Positions 25,560-33,716 of a DNA stretch of 35,535 nucleotides are shown one piece after another. The notes beneath the pieces are model-generated. The model saw only the letters and a list, made by a program, of their open reading frames with translations, was not told where the DNA came from and searched no databases. The stretch spans positions 1 to 35,535 of the forward strand of contig CALISK010000200.1 in NCBI GenBank assembly GCA_938041625.1, read 5' to 3'. A program made the position numbers and the translations under genes. This stretch comes from an uncultured Tenacibaculum sp. GTDB taxonomy: Bacteria > Bacteroidota > Bacteroidia > Flavobacteriales > Flavobacteriaceae. Within the stretch, counting starts at the first letter, position 1; each line of letters starts with the position of its first letter.

Positions 25560-28049
25560 TTAATTCTCTTTAACCGATAATAAATTAGCAAATAATTTAT
25601 ACGCTCCAGGTACACCTGCTGGTAATTCTCTAAAGAAACTTAAACCAGTATATATATAATTTCCTTTACCATATTTAGCAACTAACAAACTTCCTTTTTT
25701 AGCTGATTCTCCTTTATCATTCATTGATAATATAGGCGTATACTCACTACTCCATTTATTAGGAAAATACAAACCTCTTTCCTGCACCCAATTTTCAAAA
25801 TCTGTTGTTGTAATTTTATTTGGATAGTTTAAAATTGAATGTTGTTTTGCTAACATAGTTATTTTAGCAAACTCATCTGTAACTCTATCTCTAGATAATT
25901 GTAAATCATACGGAGCTTTTACATCTACTCTTCTATTTGTGTTATACTGCACAATTACGTTCCCTCCATTCTTAACATATTCTAAAATGTGTTTTTGTTT
26001 AAACTGAAGTTCTTTTTTAGTATTGTAAGCTCTAATACCAATTACTACTGCATCAAATGATGTTAAAGTAGTTTCATTAATGTTTTCTGGTGAAATCTCT
26101 GTAACTGTATATCCTATTTGACGTAAACTTTCTGGAACTGCATCTCCTGAACCTTGAATATAACCTATCGATTTTCCTTCTTTTTTAATATCTAAACGAA
26201 CTACTTTTGCTTTTGACGGTAATAGAATAGATTGTTTAGGTATATGACTATAATTAATCTCTACTAATTCTTTTTCAAAAGAAGTTCCATTAACTGAAGC
26301 TATGGCTTGTATATATCCATCAGATTGGTTTTTAGAAGGAGTTACCATAAAATCAACAACTCGTTTATCTCCTTTTTGCTCTATATTAAAATTAATACTT
26401 TTTGGAGATACAGACCATCCTTTTGGAGCTTTTAAGCTTACTGATCCTTTTGTATTCATAGCTCCTGAGCGAACTTCTACTCCTATTTTTTTTGCTTTTT
26501 TATCTGAAAAAATAAGAACTTTATCTTTTAATTTAGTAGTTACTTTAGGTAACACTTCAAAAGGTTCATAAATTTCCCCTTTATCACGTTGAGAATATCT
26601 TCTTACTACGTTCTTAGTAAATGAAATAGGTACATTCTCTATTACTAAGTTAAATTGAATTTGAACTGGACGTTTTGTTTCAGGATCTCCAATTAACCTT
26701 TGGTCATTTACTGTATACATTCCCAAATTCCATTCAGAAGCTAACCAATAAGGTGCCGAATATTTAAGATTCCCTACTGATAATGTTTCTGTGAAGGTTT
26801 GCTTTTTATTAGGTGCTAAATCAAGTGTCTTAGTTATTTTTTTATTAGATGGCAACCATTCTACAGAAGTAATTCCCATAGAAATTGAGCTTCTATTTAA
26901 AGCTTCTATATCTACCTTTACAGATGAATTCGGTGTTACACTAGATAATTTAGCTGAAGCTTCTAAATACAAACCTGCACAAGCTTCTATAATTTCTTTA
27001 ATTTGTTTTGTTTTTATTATTTTCCAATGATTGTCTTTCAATTTCTCAATTAAAGCATACGCTTTTAATAACTTTGGTAAATGTATAGATGGATTTGTAA
27101 AATTGAAATTCTTTTCAACATCATACAAAATAGTTCCAATTTCTCCACCGCCTGCTACTCTATTCCATGTAGTATTAATACCTGAAAAAAGATCTTTTTT
27201 ATCTTTTGGAAAATCTCCTTTTAAAAATTCAACATATTCTGTTTGCCCACCTCTGGTTGTCACTCTTCCAAAACCTTGGCATAAGTGTTGGCTACTAGCC
27301 ATTGATGCTAATTCATTGTTTGAAACCCCTTTTAATGGGTAATATACACCTACATCAAAATTTAATAATTTACTCTGATCTGCTTTTGCAAACTTTTCTC
27401 TACTACCATAAAACCACCAAGAAGTATTAAAGAACAAACGATTTGGGTTCCAAGTATCTGTATACTTTAATTGTTCAGGGTATTTTGTTTTATCTCCTGC
27501 CAAATCAAAAGCTTCTACACTTAACATAGCAGAAGACGTATGATGTCCATGAGTAGTTCCTGGAGTTCTATGATTAAAACGATTAATAATCACATCTGGT
27601 TTAAATGTTCTAATTGCCCAAACCACATCAGATAATACTTTATCTTTATTCCATATTGCTAATGTTTCATCTGGATGTTTTGAATATCCAAAATCATTGG
27701 CTCTTGAGAAACGTTGCTCTCCCCCATCAACTCCTCTTGCAGCTAATAATTCTTGCGTTCTAATTACCCCTAATAATTCACGAATTTCTGAGCCAATTAA
27801 ATTCTGACCTCCATCACCTCTTGTTAATGATAAATAAGCAGTTCTTGCTTTTACATTATTGGCTAAATATGCTATTAACCGTGTGTTTTCATCATCTGGA
27901 TGTGCAGCAACATATAAAGCAGAACCCAAGAAATTTAATTTCTGAATTTTTTCATATACTTGATTTGTTGTTAATTTTTTTGGCTTTTGTGCTATCGCTG
28001 AAAAAAAAGTTAGCGCAAAGACGAAGGGTACTAATAATTGTTTTTTCAT
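25560..28049 (-). CDS. Secreted PIG-L family deacetylase (LmbE-like)
   Basis: This 829-residue enzyme has a signal peptide ending AIAQ (21). The metal-binding motif is HPDDE (50-54) and the later histidine motif is THGHHTSSAM near residue 170. The PIG-L/LmbE domain removes N-acetyl groups from GlcNAc-type substrates using zinc; bacterial members act on sugar conjugates. The domain ends near residue 300. A beta-rich middle follows with Ig-like units (ITSVEWLPSN, SLKAPKGWSVSPK). A C-terminal domain with the glutamine-amidotransferase-like fold (DAVVIGIRAYNT, VKNGGNVIVQYN) ends in YGKGNYIYTGLSFFRELPAG. This long multi-domain form is typical of Bacteroidota. It probably acts in the periplasm on glycans. 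Confidence 0.92.
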   Translation of the reverse strand: MKKQLLVPFVFALTFFSAIAQKPKKLTTNQVYEKIQKLNFLGSALYVAAHPDDENTRLIAYLANNVKARTAYLSLTRGDGGQNLIGSEIRELLGVIRTQELLAARGVDGGEQRFSRANDFGYSKHPDETLAIWNKDKVLSDVVWAIRTFKPDVIINRFNHRTPGTTHGHHTSSAMLSVEAFDLAGDKTKYPEQLKYTDTWNPNRLFFNTSWWFYGSREKFAKADQSKLLNFDVGVYYPLKGVSNNELASMASSQHLCQGFGRVTTRGGQTEYVEFLKGDFPKDKKDLFSGINTTWNRVAGGGEIGTILYDVEKNFNFTNPSIHLPKLLKAYALIEKLKDNHWKIIKTKQIKEIIEACAGLYLEASAKLSSVTPNSSVKVDIEALNRSSISMGITSVEWLPSNKKITKTLDLAPNKKQTFTETLSVGNLKYSAPYWLASEWNLGMYTVNDQRLIGDPETKRPVQIQFNLVIENVPISFTKNVVRRYSQRDKGEIYEPFEVLPKVTTKLKDKVLIFSDKKAKKIGVEVRSGAMNTKGSVSLKAPKGWSVSPKSINFNIEQKGDKRVVDFMVTPSKNQSDGYIQAIASVNGTSFEKELVEINYSHIPKQSILLPSKAKVVRLDIKKEGKSIGYIQGSGDAVPESLRQIGYTVTEISPENINETTLTSFDAVVIGIRAYNTKKELQFKQKHILEYVKNGGNVIVQYNTNRRVDVKAPYDLQLSRDRVTDEFAKITMLAKQHSILNYPNKITTTDFENWVQERGLYFPNKWSSEYTPILSMNDKGESAKKGSLLVAKYGKGNYIYTGLSFFRELPAGVPGAYKLFANLLSVKEN

Positions 28050-28067
28050 TTAATTATAAATAAAAAT

Positions 28068-28120
28068 GTTAAGTCGAGCGGAGTCGAGACTTAACTATTT
28101 TACCTCTCGACTCCGCTCGA
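28068..28120. repeat. TCGAGCGGAGTCGAGA inverted repeat with alternative hairpins
   Basis: TCGAGCGGAGTCGAGA (28074-28089) and its exact complement at 28105-28120 form a 16-bp stem with a 15-nt loop. A second, overlapping stem, GTTAAGTC (28068-28075) with GACTTAAC (28088-28095), excludes the first. The sequence is GC-rich against its surroundings. From memory it is an abundant intergenic repeat in Flavobacteriaceae. Here it lies in the leader of the PIG-L mRNA, about 20 nt before the start codon. Confidence 0.8.
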
Positions 28121-28141
28121 GGCGACAAATTAGTCGTACAA

Positions 28142-28149
28142 CAAATGTA
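28142..28149 (-). promoter_or_regulatory. -7 box of the PIG-L promoter
   Basis: On the minus strand this reads TACATTTG, an exact match to the Bacteroidota -7 consensus TAnnTTTG. A clear TTG at the expected -33 distance is not seen. Transcription would start near 28135, giving a leader of about 85 nt that includes the whole inverted repeat. Confidence 0.5.
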
Positions 28150-28295
28150 CTCTTTTTACGTTTTTAATAACTGAGTTTAACAAAATGCTAACACTTTTAT
28201 TAATTACAACAAAAGTACCTGACTATAAAAACAATAACTTTTAGATTTACTTTTTTGTGTACATTTACAATTAATCAATCAAAACTTTAACTACT

Positions 28296-29234
28296 ATGAA
28301 AATTAAATTTTCAATTTTATCTATTTGCATATTATTTTTAGCTTCCTGTAAAGGAAAAGATAACAAAAACGGGAATTCTCCCTCTCCTAATTTTTCAAAT
28401 AAAAATACTGCTTCTCAAATAATTACCTATTATAATCTTATTATAGATTATGATGCTAATGCTTCTGGAAAAATATCTAAATTAATAGATAAAGATCTAA
28501 AAACATTAGATAAAATGGTAACTGCTAAAAGTAAAAATAGAGGTTTTATTACTTGGACCACTTTTATTGGTATCGATCCTAAAGTAGAAAACTGGTCTGG
28601 TAGCTCTAGAGTTAATCTTTTAAAACCAGAAACTTTATTAGAAAAAAATATGGCTAACAAAGTATTGCCTTTGGTACAAGGGATGAACAATTCTTATAAA
28701 GAAACAAAAAAAGCTTATTTAGATTTTAAAAAATATTATAAAAATGAAGACTATAAAGATGATGCTTGGAAGAAAGGAGCTGAATTAATACAAGTAATGG
28801 GAGATAAAAGTAAATCGTATTACGAAAGTAGAAATAATTTTTATTCTGTTTTTGAAAATGTTATTGATAAAGCTGAAGAAGATGTATTATCAGATCATCC
28901 AATTAGAGATGAAATTATTCACGCAAAAAGAACTCTAAAATTAATAGATAAAACACTTACTCTACTTCAAAATAAAGAAACTCCTATTACTGATATTGAA
29001 GATATTTACAAAAAAGTAGAAGATCGTTTTAATGAAGGTAAAAAAATGGATCTCAAAAAATTGACTGAGCAAAATAAAGAAGATTATTTCAATTCTTTTT
29101 ATGATGAAGTTGATGAATTTTTAGGAGCTTTTAGAAAAGCAAAAAGAGATGGAAAAATAACAGACAGAGAATATAGAAGTGTTTATTCTGAATACAAAAG
29201 TGTTATAGGCGATTATAATCGTTTTGTAAAATAA
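28296..29234 (+). CDS. YiiG family lipoprotein (DUF3829)
   Basis: This 312-residue protein has lipobox LASC (Cys18) followed by a low-complexity linker rich in Asn, Ser and Pro. From about residue 38 to the end it is all-helical, with patterns of DUF3829 (YiiG family): ITYYNLIIDYDAN, then KVLPLVQGMNNSYKETKKAYLDFKKYY in the middle, and a final KSVIGDYNRFVK. YiiG-type proteins are periplasmic or outer-membrane lipoproteins of unknown role. The gene is divergent from the PIG-L gene and convergent with the helicase gene, so it is a single-gene unit closed by a terminator. Confidence 0.82.
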   Translation: MKIKFSILSICILFLASCKGKDNKNGNSPSPNFSNKNTASQIITYYNLIIDYDANASGKISKLIDKDLKTLDKMVTAKSKNRGFITWTTFIGIDPKVENWSGSSRVNLLKPETLLEKNMANKVLPLVQGMNNSYKETKKAYLDFKKYYKNEDYKDDAWKKGAELIQVMGDKSKSYYESRNNFYSVFENVIDKAEEDVLSDHPIRDEIIHAKRTLKLIDKTLTLLQNKETPITDIEDIYKKVEDRFNEGKKMDLKKLTEQNKEDYFNSFYDEVDEFLGAFRKAKRDGKITDREYRSVYSEYKSVIGDYNRFVK

Positions 29235-29253
29235 TTTATTTACTTCTATAAAA

Positions 29254-29295
29254 TTAAAAAGCCAATAAAAGATTCATCTTTCATTGGCTTTTTAA
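29254..29295. terminator. Bidirectional terminator between convergent genes
   Basis: TTAAAAAGCCAAT (29254-29266) and ATTGGCTTTTTAA (29283-29295) are exact complements: a 13-bp stem with a 16-nt loop and T-runs on both strands. It lies between the stops of the lipoprotein and helicase genes. Confidence 0.92.
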
Positions 29296-29345
29296 TTTTA
29301 TTTTTTAATAAGTTTTACATCAATAAACAATATTTTAGATCCCCT

Positions 29346-30773
29346 TTATTCTAAAAAAGATTCTTCTTTAAAACCTATTAAATACAATTTTTCTTGAGCT
29401 CTAGTAATTGCTGTATATAGCCATCTTAAATATTCTGTACTTAAACCATCTGGCAAATAAGGCTGTTCTATAAAAATAGTTTTCCATTGCCCTCCTTGCG
29501 ATTTATGACAGGTCATAGCGTATGAAAACTTCACTTGTAAGGCATTAAAAAACTTATTCTTTTTTACCCCCATAAATTGTTTATACTTCGATTTCTCATC
29601 TGCAAAATCTTCTTTAACCGCATTATATAATTTATTAGACTCCTCATAAGTTAATGAAGGAGTTTCACTTGTTAAAGTATCTAATAACAAAACCGTATCA
29701 AAAGGTTTCATATCTGGATAATCAATCATCCTAATTTCTACTTCTGCAAATTTAAACCCGTACAATTCTTTTATTTCTTGAATACGCATTACTTCACAAA
29801 TATCTCCATTCGCTATAAAACCAGCAGAAGAAGATTCTTTTAACCAAAAATAATTATTTTTAACAACCATTACATAATCTCCTACCGAAATTTCATTTTC
29901 TTGTCCACGTATTTTAGTTCTAATTTGATCATTATATTGGTTTGCCCTTTTATTAGAACGAACTATAATTGCAGTATCCTCTACTCCTATTTCTCCATCA
30001 TAAGCCTGTGTAATAGCATCTTGTATATCATAACCATCTTGTAACCTTATAACATCTGGATAGTTAACATCAAATTTAAAATCAATTCCATCATTTTGAA
30101 TCAACAACCGTAAATCGGTTGCGTTTTCTAAAATTCCTGAATCTTGTTGTTGTCGTACTACCTCATCTAATTCTATTTCAGAAACATCTTTATTATAATT
30201 AAGTGATAATTTATCTGCATCTAAAGCCGGACTTACATTTAATTTTACGGGTGGCAATTGTGCTGTGTCCCCAATAAAAACAAGTTTACAATTATTTCCT
30301 GAATATACATAAGAGATTAAATCATCTAAAACAGATCCGTTTTCAAACAATTTAGCATTCTGAACTTGATCAGATATCATAGAAGCCTCATCAACTATAA
30401 ACAACGTATTGGTATGTTTATTTGGTTGCATTACAAAACTTACCCCTCCGTTAGATTGTTTTTTTGGAAAATATATTTTCTTATGTATCGTAAATGCTTG
30501 CCTCTTAGAATAACCAGAAATTACCTTAGCAGCTCTACCTGTAGGTGCTAATAGTACCGCTTTTACGCCTACTTTCCATAAACTATGAACTACTGTACTT
30601 ATAACGGTAGTTTTACCTGTACCAGCATATCCTTTTAATAAAAAAAGGGCTCGATTATTTTTATCAAAAACGAACTCAGAAAGCTCATTAATTAATGCTA
30701 ATTGTTTTGATGTAGGGTCATAAGAAAACTTCTGAATTACCTCTTTGTGAAAATCACCTGCAGTTTTAATCAT
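29346..30773 (-). CDS. RecD-like superfamily 1 DNA helicase
   Basis: This 475-residue ATP-dependent helicase has motif I GYAGTGKT (48-55), Ia LAPTGRAAKVIS, motif II VDEASM, motif III FIGDTAQLPP, motif IV-like VVRQQQDSG, motif V YAMTCHKSQG and motif VI YTAITRAQEKLYLIG. The order and spacing match SF1B helicases of the RecD/Dda group. It is shorter than RecD2 (700 aa or more) and lacks the N-terminal HhH region. It acts in the cytosol in DNA repair or replication. RecB and RecC are not nearby. This form is common in Bacteroidota genomes. Confidence 0.92.
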   Translation of the reverse strand: MIKTAGDFHKEVIQKFSYDPTSKQLALINELSEFVFDKNNRALFLLKGYAGTGKTTVISTVVHSLWKVGVKAVLLAPTGRAAKVISGYSKRQAFTIHKKIYFPKKQSNGGVSFVMQPNKHTNTLFIVDEASMISDQVQNAKLFENGSVLDDLISYVYSGNNCKLVFIGDTAQLPPVKLNVSPALDADKLSLNYNKDVSEIELDEVVRQQQDSGILENATDLRLLIQNDGIDFKFDVNYPDVIRLQDGYDIQDAITQAYDGEIGVEDTAIIVRSNKRANQYNDQIRTKIRGQENEISVGDYVMVVKNNYFWLKESSSAGFIANGDICEVMRIQEIKELYGFKFAEVEIRMIDYPDMKPFDTVLLLDTLTSETPSLTYEESNKLYNAVKEDFADEKSKYKQFMGVKKNKFFNALQVKFSYAMTCHKSQGGQWKTIFIEQPYLPDGLSTEYLRWLYTAITRAQEKLYLIGFKEESFLE

Positions 30774-30789
30774 ATTTCAAATAAATCAT

Positions 30790-30797
30790 CAAAGATA
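30790..30797 (-). promoter_or_regulatory. -7 box of the helicase promoter
   Basis: The minus strand reads TATCTTTG, matching TAnnTTTG, 17 nt before the start codon at 30773, so the leader would be very short. No TTG at -33 is obvious. Confidence 0.45.
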
Positions 30798-30813
30798 AAT
30801 GTAATTATAAAAA

Positions 30814-30847
30814 TTGTTTTCATGATTGAAAAAAAATTGTAGATTTG
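30814..30847 (+). promoter_or_regulatory. Promoter of the DUF3822-rsmD operon
   Basis: The -33 element TTG (30814-30816) and the -7 element TAGATTTG (30840-30847) are spaced by 23 nt, within the range for Bacteroidota. Transcription would begin near 30853, before the ATG at 30878. Confidence 0.65.
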
Positions 30848-30877
30848 CGAATATCACACTTAAAAAATCTAAACACA

Positions 30878-31612
30878 ATGAATTTAATATTAATGATCAT
30901 AGCTGCTGTTGTTGTTGCTGTTCTATTAGCTATTCTAATAGTTAAGTTTATTCCTTTAAAACTAAGGCCTTTAGTTTCTATACTTTTATTAGCTGTATCG
31001 GTGTATTTAGGATACTTAATTTATAATGGTGTTATGGAACCTATTAGATTTAATGTTGAAAAGAAGGTTCGTTATGCTAAAGTTATAAAACAGCTTAAAT
31101 TAATAAGAAAAGCTGAATTAAAATACAAAGAGTCTAAAGGTGTTTACACTAAAAGTAAAGATAAACTAATTAACTTTATCGAAAACGATTCTTTAGTCTT
31201 GACAGAAACAATCAATTACACTGAAATGGAAAAAAGAGGAGCTATTGAAGTTGAAGTTTCTAAAAAAAGAATAGATACGACTGGATATGATCAAGTTCTT
31301 AAATTCTTTAAAGGAGAAGATTACAAAGGTATGTTTAAAGTACCTGAATCTGATAAAGAATTTGAGATCGGTATTGGAGAAACAGAAAAAATACCTGGAT
31401 TATTTGTTCCTTTATTTCAAGCTAAAACAGAAAAAAAGGATGTTTTAAAAGGTTTGCCTGTCCATTTAGTAAAACAAGAATTAGAAGCTCTTGAAGCTGA
31501 TCAAATAAAAGGAGCTTACATTTCTGTAGGATCTTTAGAAGAAGTATCAACTGGTGGTAACTGGCCTCCATTTTATGATCTAGCAGATGCAAAAGCTAAC
31601 GCAAAGAAATAA
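30878..31612 (+). CDS. Conserved flavobacterial membrane protein
   Basis: This 244-residue protein starts with the ATG at 30878. The track start (TTG at 30845) lies inside the -7 box of the promoter and so cannot be translated from this transcript. Two membrane helices lie near the N-terminus (about 3-24 and 30-50). They are followed by a basic region (KKVRYAKVIKQLKLIRKAELKYKES) like the start of a pilin-type helix, and then a soluble beta-rich part with GKG/ GETEKIPGLFVPLFQAKTEK. The function is unknown. It is followed, with an overlap, by DUF3822 and rsmD, an order I know from related genomes. Confidence 0.8.
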   Translation: MNLILMIIAAVVVAVLLAILIVKFIPLKLRPLVSILLLAVSVYLGYLIYNGVMEPIRFNVEKKVRYAKVIKQLKLIRKAELKYKESKGVYTKSKDKLINFIENDSLVLTETINYTEMEKRGAIEVEVSKKRIDTTGYDQVLKFFKGEDYKGMFKVPESDKEFEIGIGETEKIPGLFVPLFQAKTEKKDVLKGLPVHLVKQELEALEADQIKGAYISVGSLEEVSTGGNWPPFYDLADAKANAKK

Positions 31613-32411
31613 AAACTTTACATCAGAAAATAAAAATCTATCCATCCAATTTAGTTTGGATGGATTTTCTTTTTGTATCAAAGACGCTATTTCTGAAGAG
31701 ATTGCTCTACTTTCTGAATATGTTTTCACTAATAAATTAGAAACACCTAATTTATTATTAGAAAAAATTAAATCTATATTCGAAAGTGATGAAGATTTAC
31801 AAGCTAACTTTAAAAAAGTAAAAGCAGTTCATTTAAATCAACTAGTTACTCAGGTACCTAATGAATATTTTGATGATGCAAATTTAAAGTCATATTTAAA
31901 TTATAATATAAAAACACTTGCTTCTGATTATATTACCTATGATAATTTACAAAGTATTGATGCAAAAAATGTATTCATTCCTTATGTAAATATTAATAAC
32001 TTTTTATTTCAAAATTTTGGCGAGTTTGAATTTGAACATCATTCTACAATTTTAATAAATAAGTTAGTTAAAAAATATGAAAATAGTTCTAATGATCTTA
32101 TTCTTGTTAATGTTGTATACGATCATATAGATGTAATAGTACTTAAAAAAGGAACTTTTTGCATGTATAATTCATTTCACTTTACAACTAAAGAAGATTT
32201 TTTATATTATATTCTTTTCTCTGCCGAGCAATTAAATCTTAACTTGAAAGAATTAGAACTTATATTTGTAGGAAATATTACTAAAGAATTTACTTCTTAT
32301 CAGATTATAAGTGATTATTTAAAAAATATTAGTTTTTTACAGCCTAGTTATGATTTTTTAGACGAAGCTGAACATTTTTTTCCACATTCAAATTATATTT
32401 TACTATCATAA
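31587..32411 (+). CDS. DUF3822 family protein
   Basis: This 274-residue cytosolic protein has the opening NLSIQFSLDGFSFCI, typical of DUF3822, a Bacteroidota-restricted family with an actin-like (ASKHA) fold. Later strings include NVFIPYVNINNFLFQNFGEFE and ILVNVVYDHIDVIVLKKG. No exact role is known. The ATG at 31587 overlaps the previous gene by 26 nt in another frame; no better start lies before the conserved opening. Its stop is immediately followed by the ATG of rsmD, so translation is coupled. Confidence 0.85.
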   Translation: MQKLTQRNKNFTSENKNLSIQFSLDGFSFCIKDAISEEIALLSEYVFTNKLETPNLLLEKIKSIFESDEDLQANFKKVKAVHLNQLVTQVPNEYFDDANLKSYLNYNIKTLASDYITYDNLQSIDAKNVFIPYVNINNFLFQNFGEFEFEHHSTILINKLVKKYENSSNDLILVNVVYDHIDVIVLKKGTFCMYNSFHFTTKEDFLYYILFSAEQLNLNLKELELIFVGNITKEFTSYQIISDYLKNISFLQPSYDFLDEAEHFFPHSNYILLS

Positions 32412-32948
32412 ATGCGTATTATTTCAGGAAAACATAAAAGTAAACGAATTACAGCTCCCAAAAACCTACCTGTACGTCCAACTACAGACATGGCAAAAGA
32501 GTCTTTATTCAATATTTTAAATAATCTATATTATTTCGATTCTATTTCAGTATTAGACCTATTTGCTGGTACTGGTAACATCAGTTATGAATTTGCTTCT
32601 AGAGGTACAGAAACTATCTATGCTGTAGATGGTCACTTCGGTTGTATTAAATTTATAAATAAAACAGCTGACGATTTAGAAATGGACATTACTACTTTTA
32701 AAAGCGATGTCTATAAATTTTTAGAAAAAACATCTTTAAAAACTGATGTTATTTTTGCTGATCCACCTTATGATTTTGAAGAAGAAAAATTTCTTTCTAT
32801 CGTAAATCTCGTTTTTGAAAAAGAATTACTTAACGAAGAAGGTGTACTTGTTGTAGAACATTCTAAACATACTGATATATCAAAACACCCAAAGTTTAGT
32901 TATGATAAACGTTATGGAGGTAATGTTTTTAGTTTCTTTGAATTTTAA
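32412..32948 (+). CDS. rsmD: 16S rRNA (guanine-966-N2)-methyltransferase RsmD
   Basis: This 178-residue enzyme transfers a methyl group from S-adenosylmethionine to N2 of G966 in the small ribosomal subunit RNA. The start MRIISGKHKSKRI is characteristic of RsmD. The AdoMet-binding loop is DLFAGTGN (49-56) and the catalytic motif is DPPY (117-120). The length is normal. It is the third gene of the operon and begins right at the stop of DUF3822. A hairpin follows 26 nt behind the stop. Confidence 0.95.
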   Translation: MRIISGKHKSKRITAPKNLPVRPTTDMAKESLFNILNNLYYFDSISVLDLFAGTGNISYEFASRGTETIYAVDGHFGCIKFINKTADDLEMDITTFKSDVYKFLEKTSLKTDVIFADPPYDFEEEKFLSIVNLVFEKELLNEEGVLVVEHSKHTDISKHPKFSYDKRYGGNVFSFFEF

Positions 32949-32974
32949 TTCTTTTAGAATTATATATAATAGAG

Positions 32975-32995
32975 CAAGGGGTTTTTAACCCCTTG
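32975..32995 (+). terminator. Hairpin behind rsmD
   Basis: CAAGGGGTT-ttt-AACCCCTTG is a perfect 9-bp inverted repeat. It is followed by ATTAAATTTT, a weak T-tract on the + strand. It is probably the end of the operon and could also serve the minus strand. Confidence 0.7.
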
Positions 32996-32996
32996 A

Positions 32997-33119
32997 TTAA
33001 ATTTTCACCTTAATATCATACTCTTTTTCAAACGATACTACTTTTTCAAAAATTTAATATAAACAGACACTTTCTTCGTTTATTTCTACAATTATAAATT
33101 TAACATTCTTGTTTTTCAT
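32997..33119 (-). pseudogene. Possible remnant of a small gene with in-frame stop
   Basis: Read on the minus strand from the ATG at 33119, 21 codons (MKNKNVKFIIVEINEESVCLY) are followed by a TAA, then 18 more codons ending EKVVSFEKEYDIKVKI and a second stop. Both halves are in one frame and look like a normal flavobacterial protein, rich in Lys, Glu, Ile and Val. The rsmD hairpin follows directly. It could be a decayed gene or chance. Confidence 0.25.
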
Positions 33120-33151
33120 ATTTTCTGTTATTTTAGCTAAAAAAACAACTT

Positions 33152-33703
33152 ATGGTATATTTAGTAGTATTAGCAATCATTATTTTATCATTCTTTTACG
33201 GAGTTTCTGTATACAATAGCTTAGTTAGAAAAAAAACAGAGATGGAAGAAGGTTGGAGTAGCATTGATGTTTTTTTAAAGAAACGATACGATTTAATTCC
33301 TAATTTAATGGAAACTGTAAAAGGGTATGCTAGCCATGAAAAAGAATTATTTGAAAACATTACTAAAGCACGAAATTTAGCACAAAATGCTTCTTCTGTT
33401 AATGAACAAGGTCAAGCTGAAAATGCTTTAAAAAATTCAATGATGAATCTTTTTGCTATCGCAGAAAACTATCCTGAATTAAAAGCTAATCAAAACTTTA
33501 GTGAGTTACAAAATGAATTGACTTCTTTAGAAGAGGAAATAGAAATGACTCGTAGATATTATAATGGAACTGTAAAAGAAAATAATATTTCTATTGAAAG
33601 TTTTCCTTCTAACATTATTGCGAATATGTTTAACTTTGATAAAGGAGACTTTTTTGAAATTAGTAATGCTACAGAAAGAGAACCTGTAAAAATTTCATTC
33701 TAA
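33152..33703 (+). CDS. lemA: LemA family protein
   Basis: This 183-residue protein has one N-terminal membrane helix (about 1-18) with a short outside tail, then the family signature YNSLVRKKTEMEEGWSSIDV and FLKKRYDLIPNLMETVKGYASHE. The rest is a long helical bundle with NYPELKANQNF, also typical. LemA proteins are membrane-bound helical proteins of unclear function, in several bacteria linked to membrane proteases or TPM-domain proteins. The promoter is not clear. The glycosyltransferase gene follows after 13 bp. Confidence 0.93.
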   Translation: MVYLVVLAIIILSFFYGVSVYNSLVRKKTEMEEGWSSIDVFLKKRYDLIPNLMETVKGYASHEKELFENITKARNLAQNASSVNEQGQAENALKNSMMNLFAIAENYPELKANQNFSELQNELTSLEEEIEMTRRYYNGTVKENNISIESFPSNIIANMFNFDKGDFFEISNATEREPVKISF

Positions 33704-33716
33704 TTCTTTTTATTTT

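Noticed and set aside
26302-27342. Plus-strand ORFs of 79-103 aa inside the PIG-L gene
   Set aside because: They are antisense frames of a well-supported coding region.
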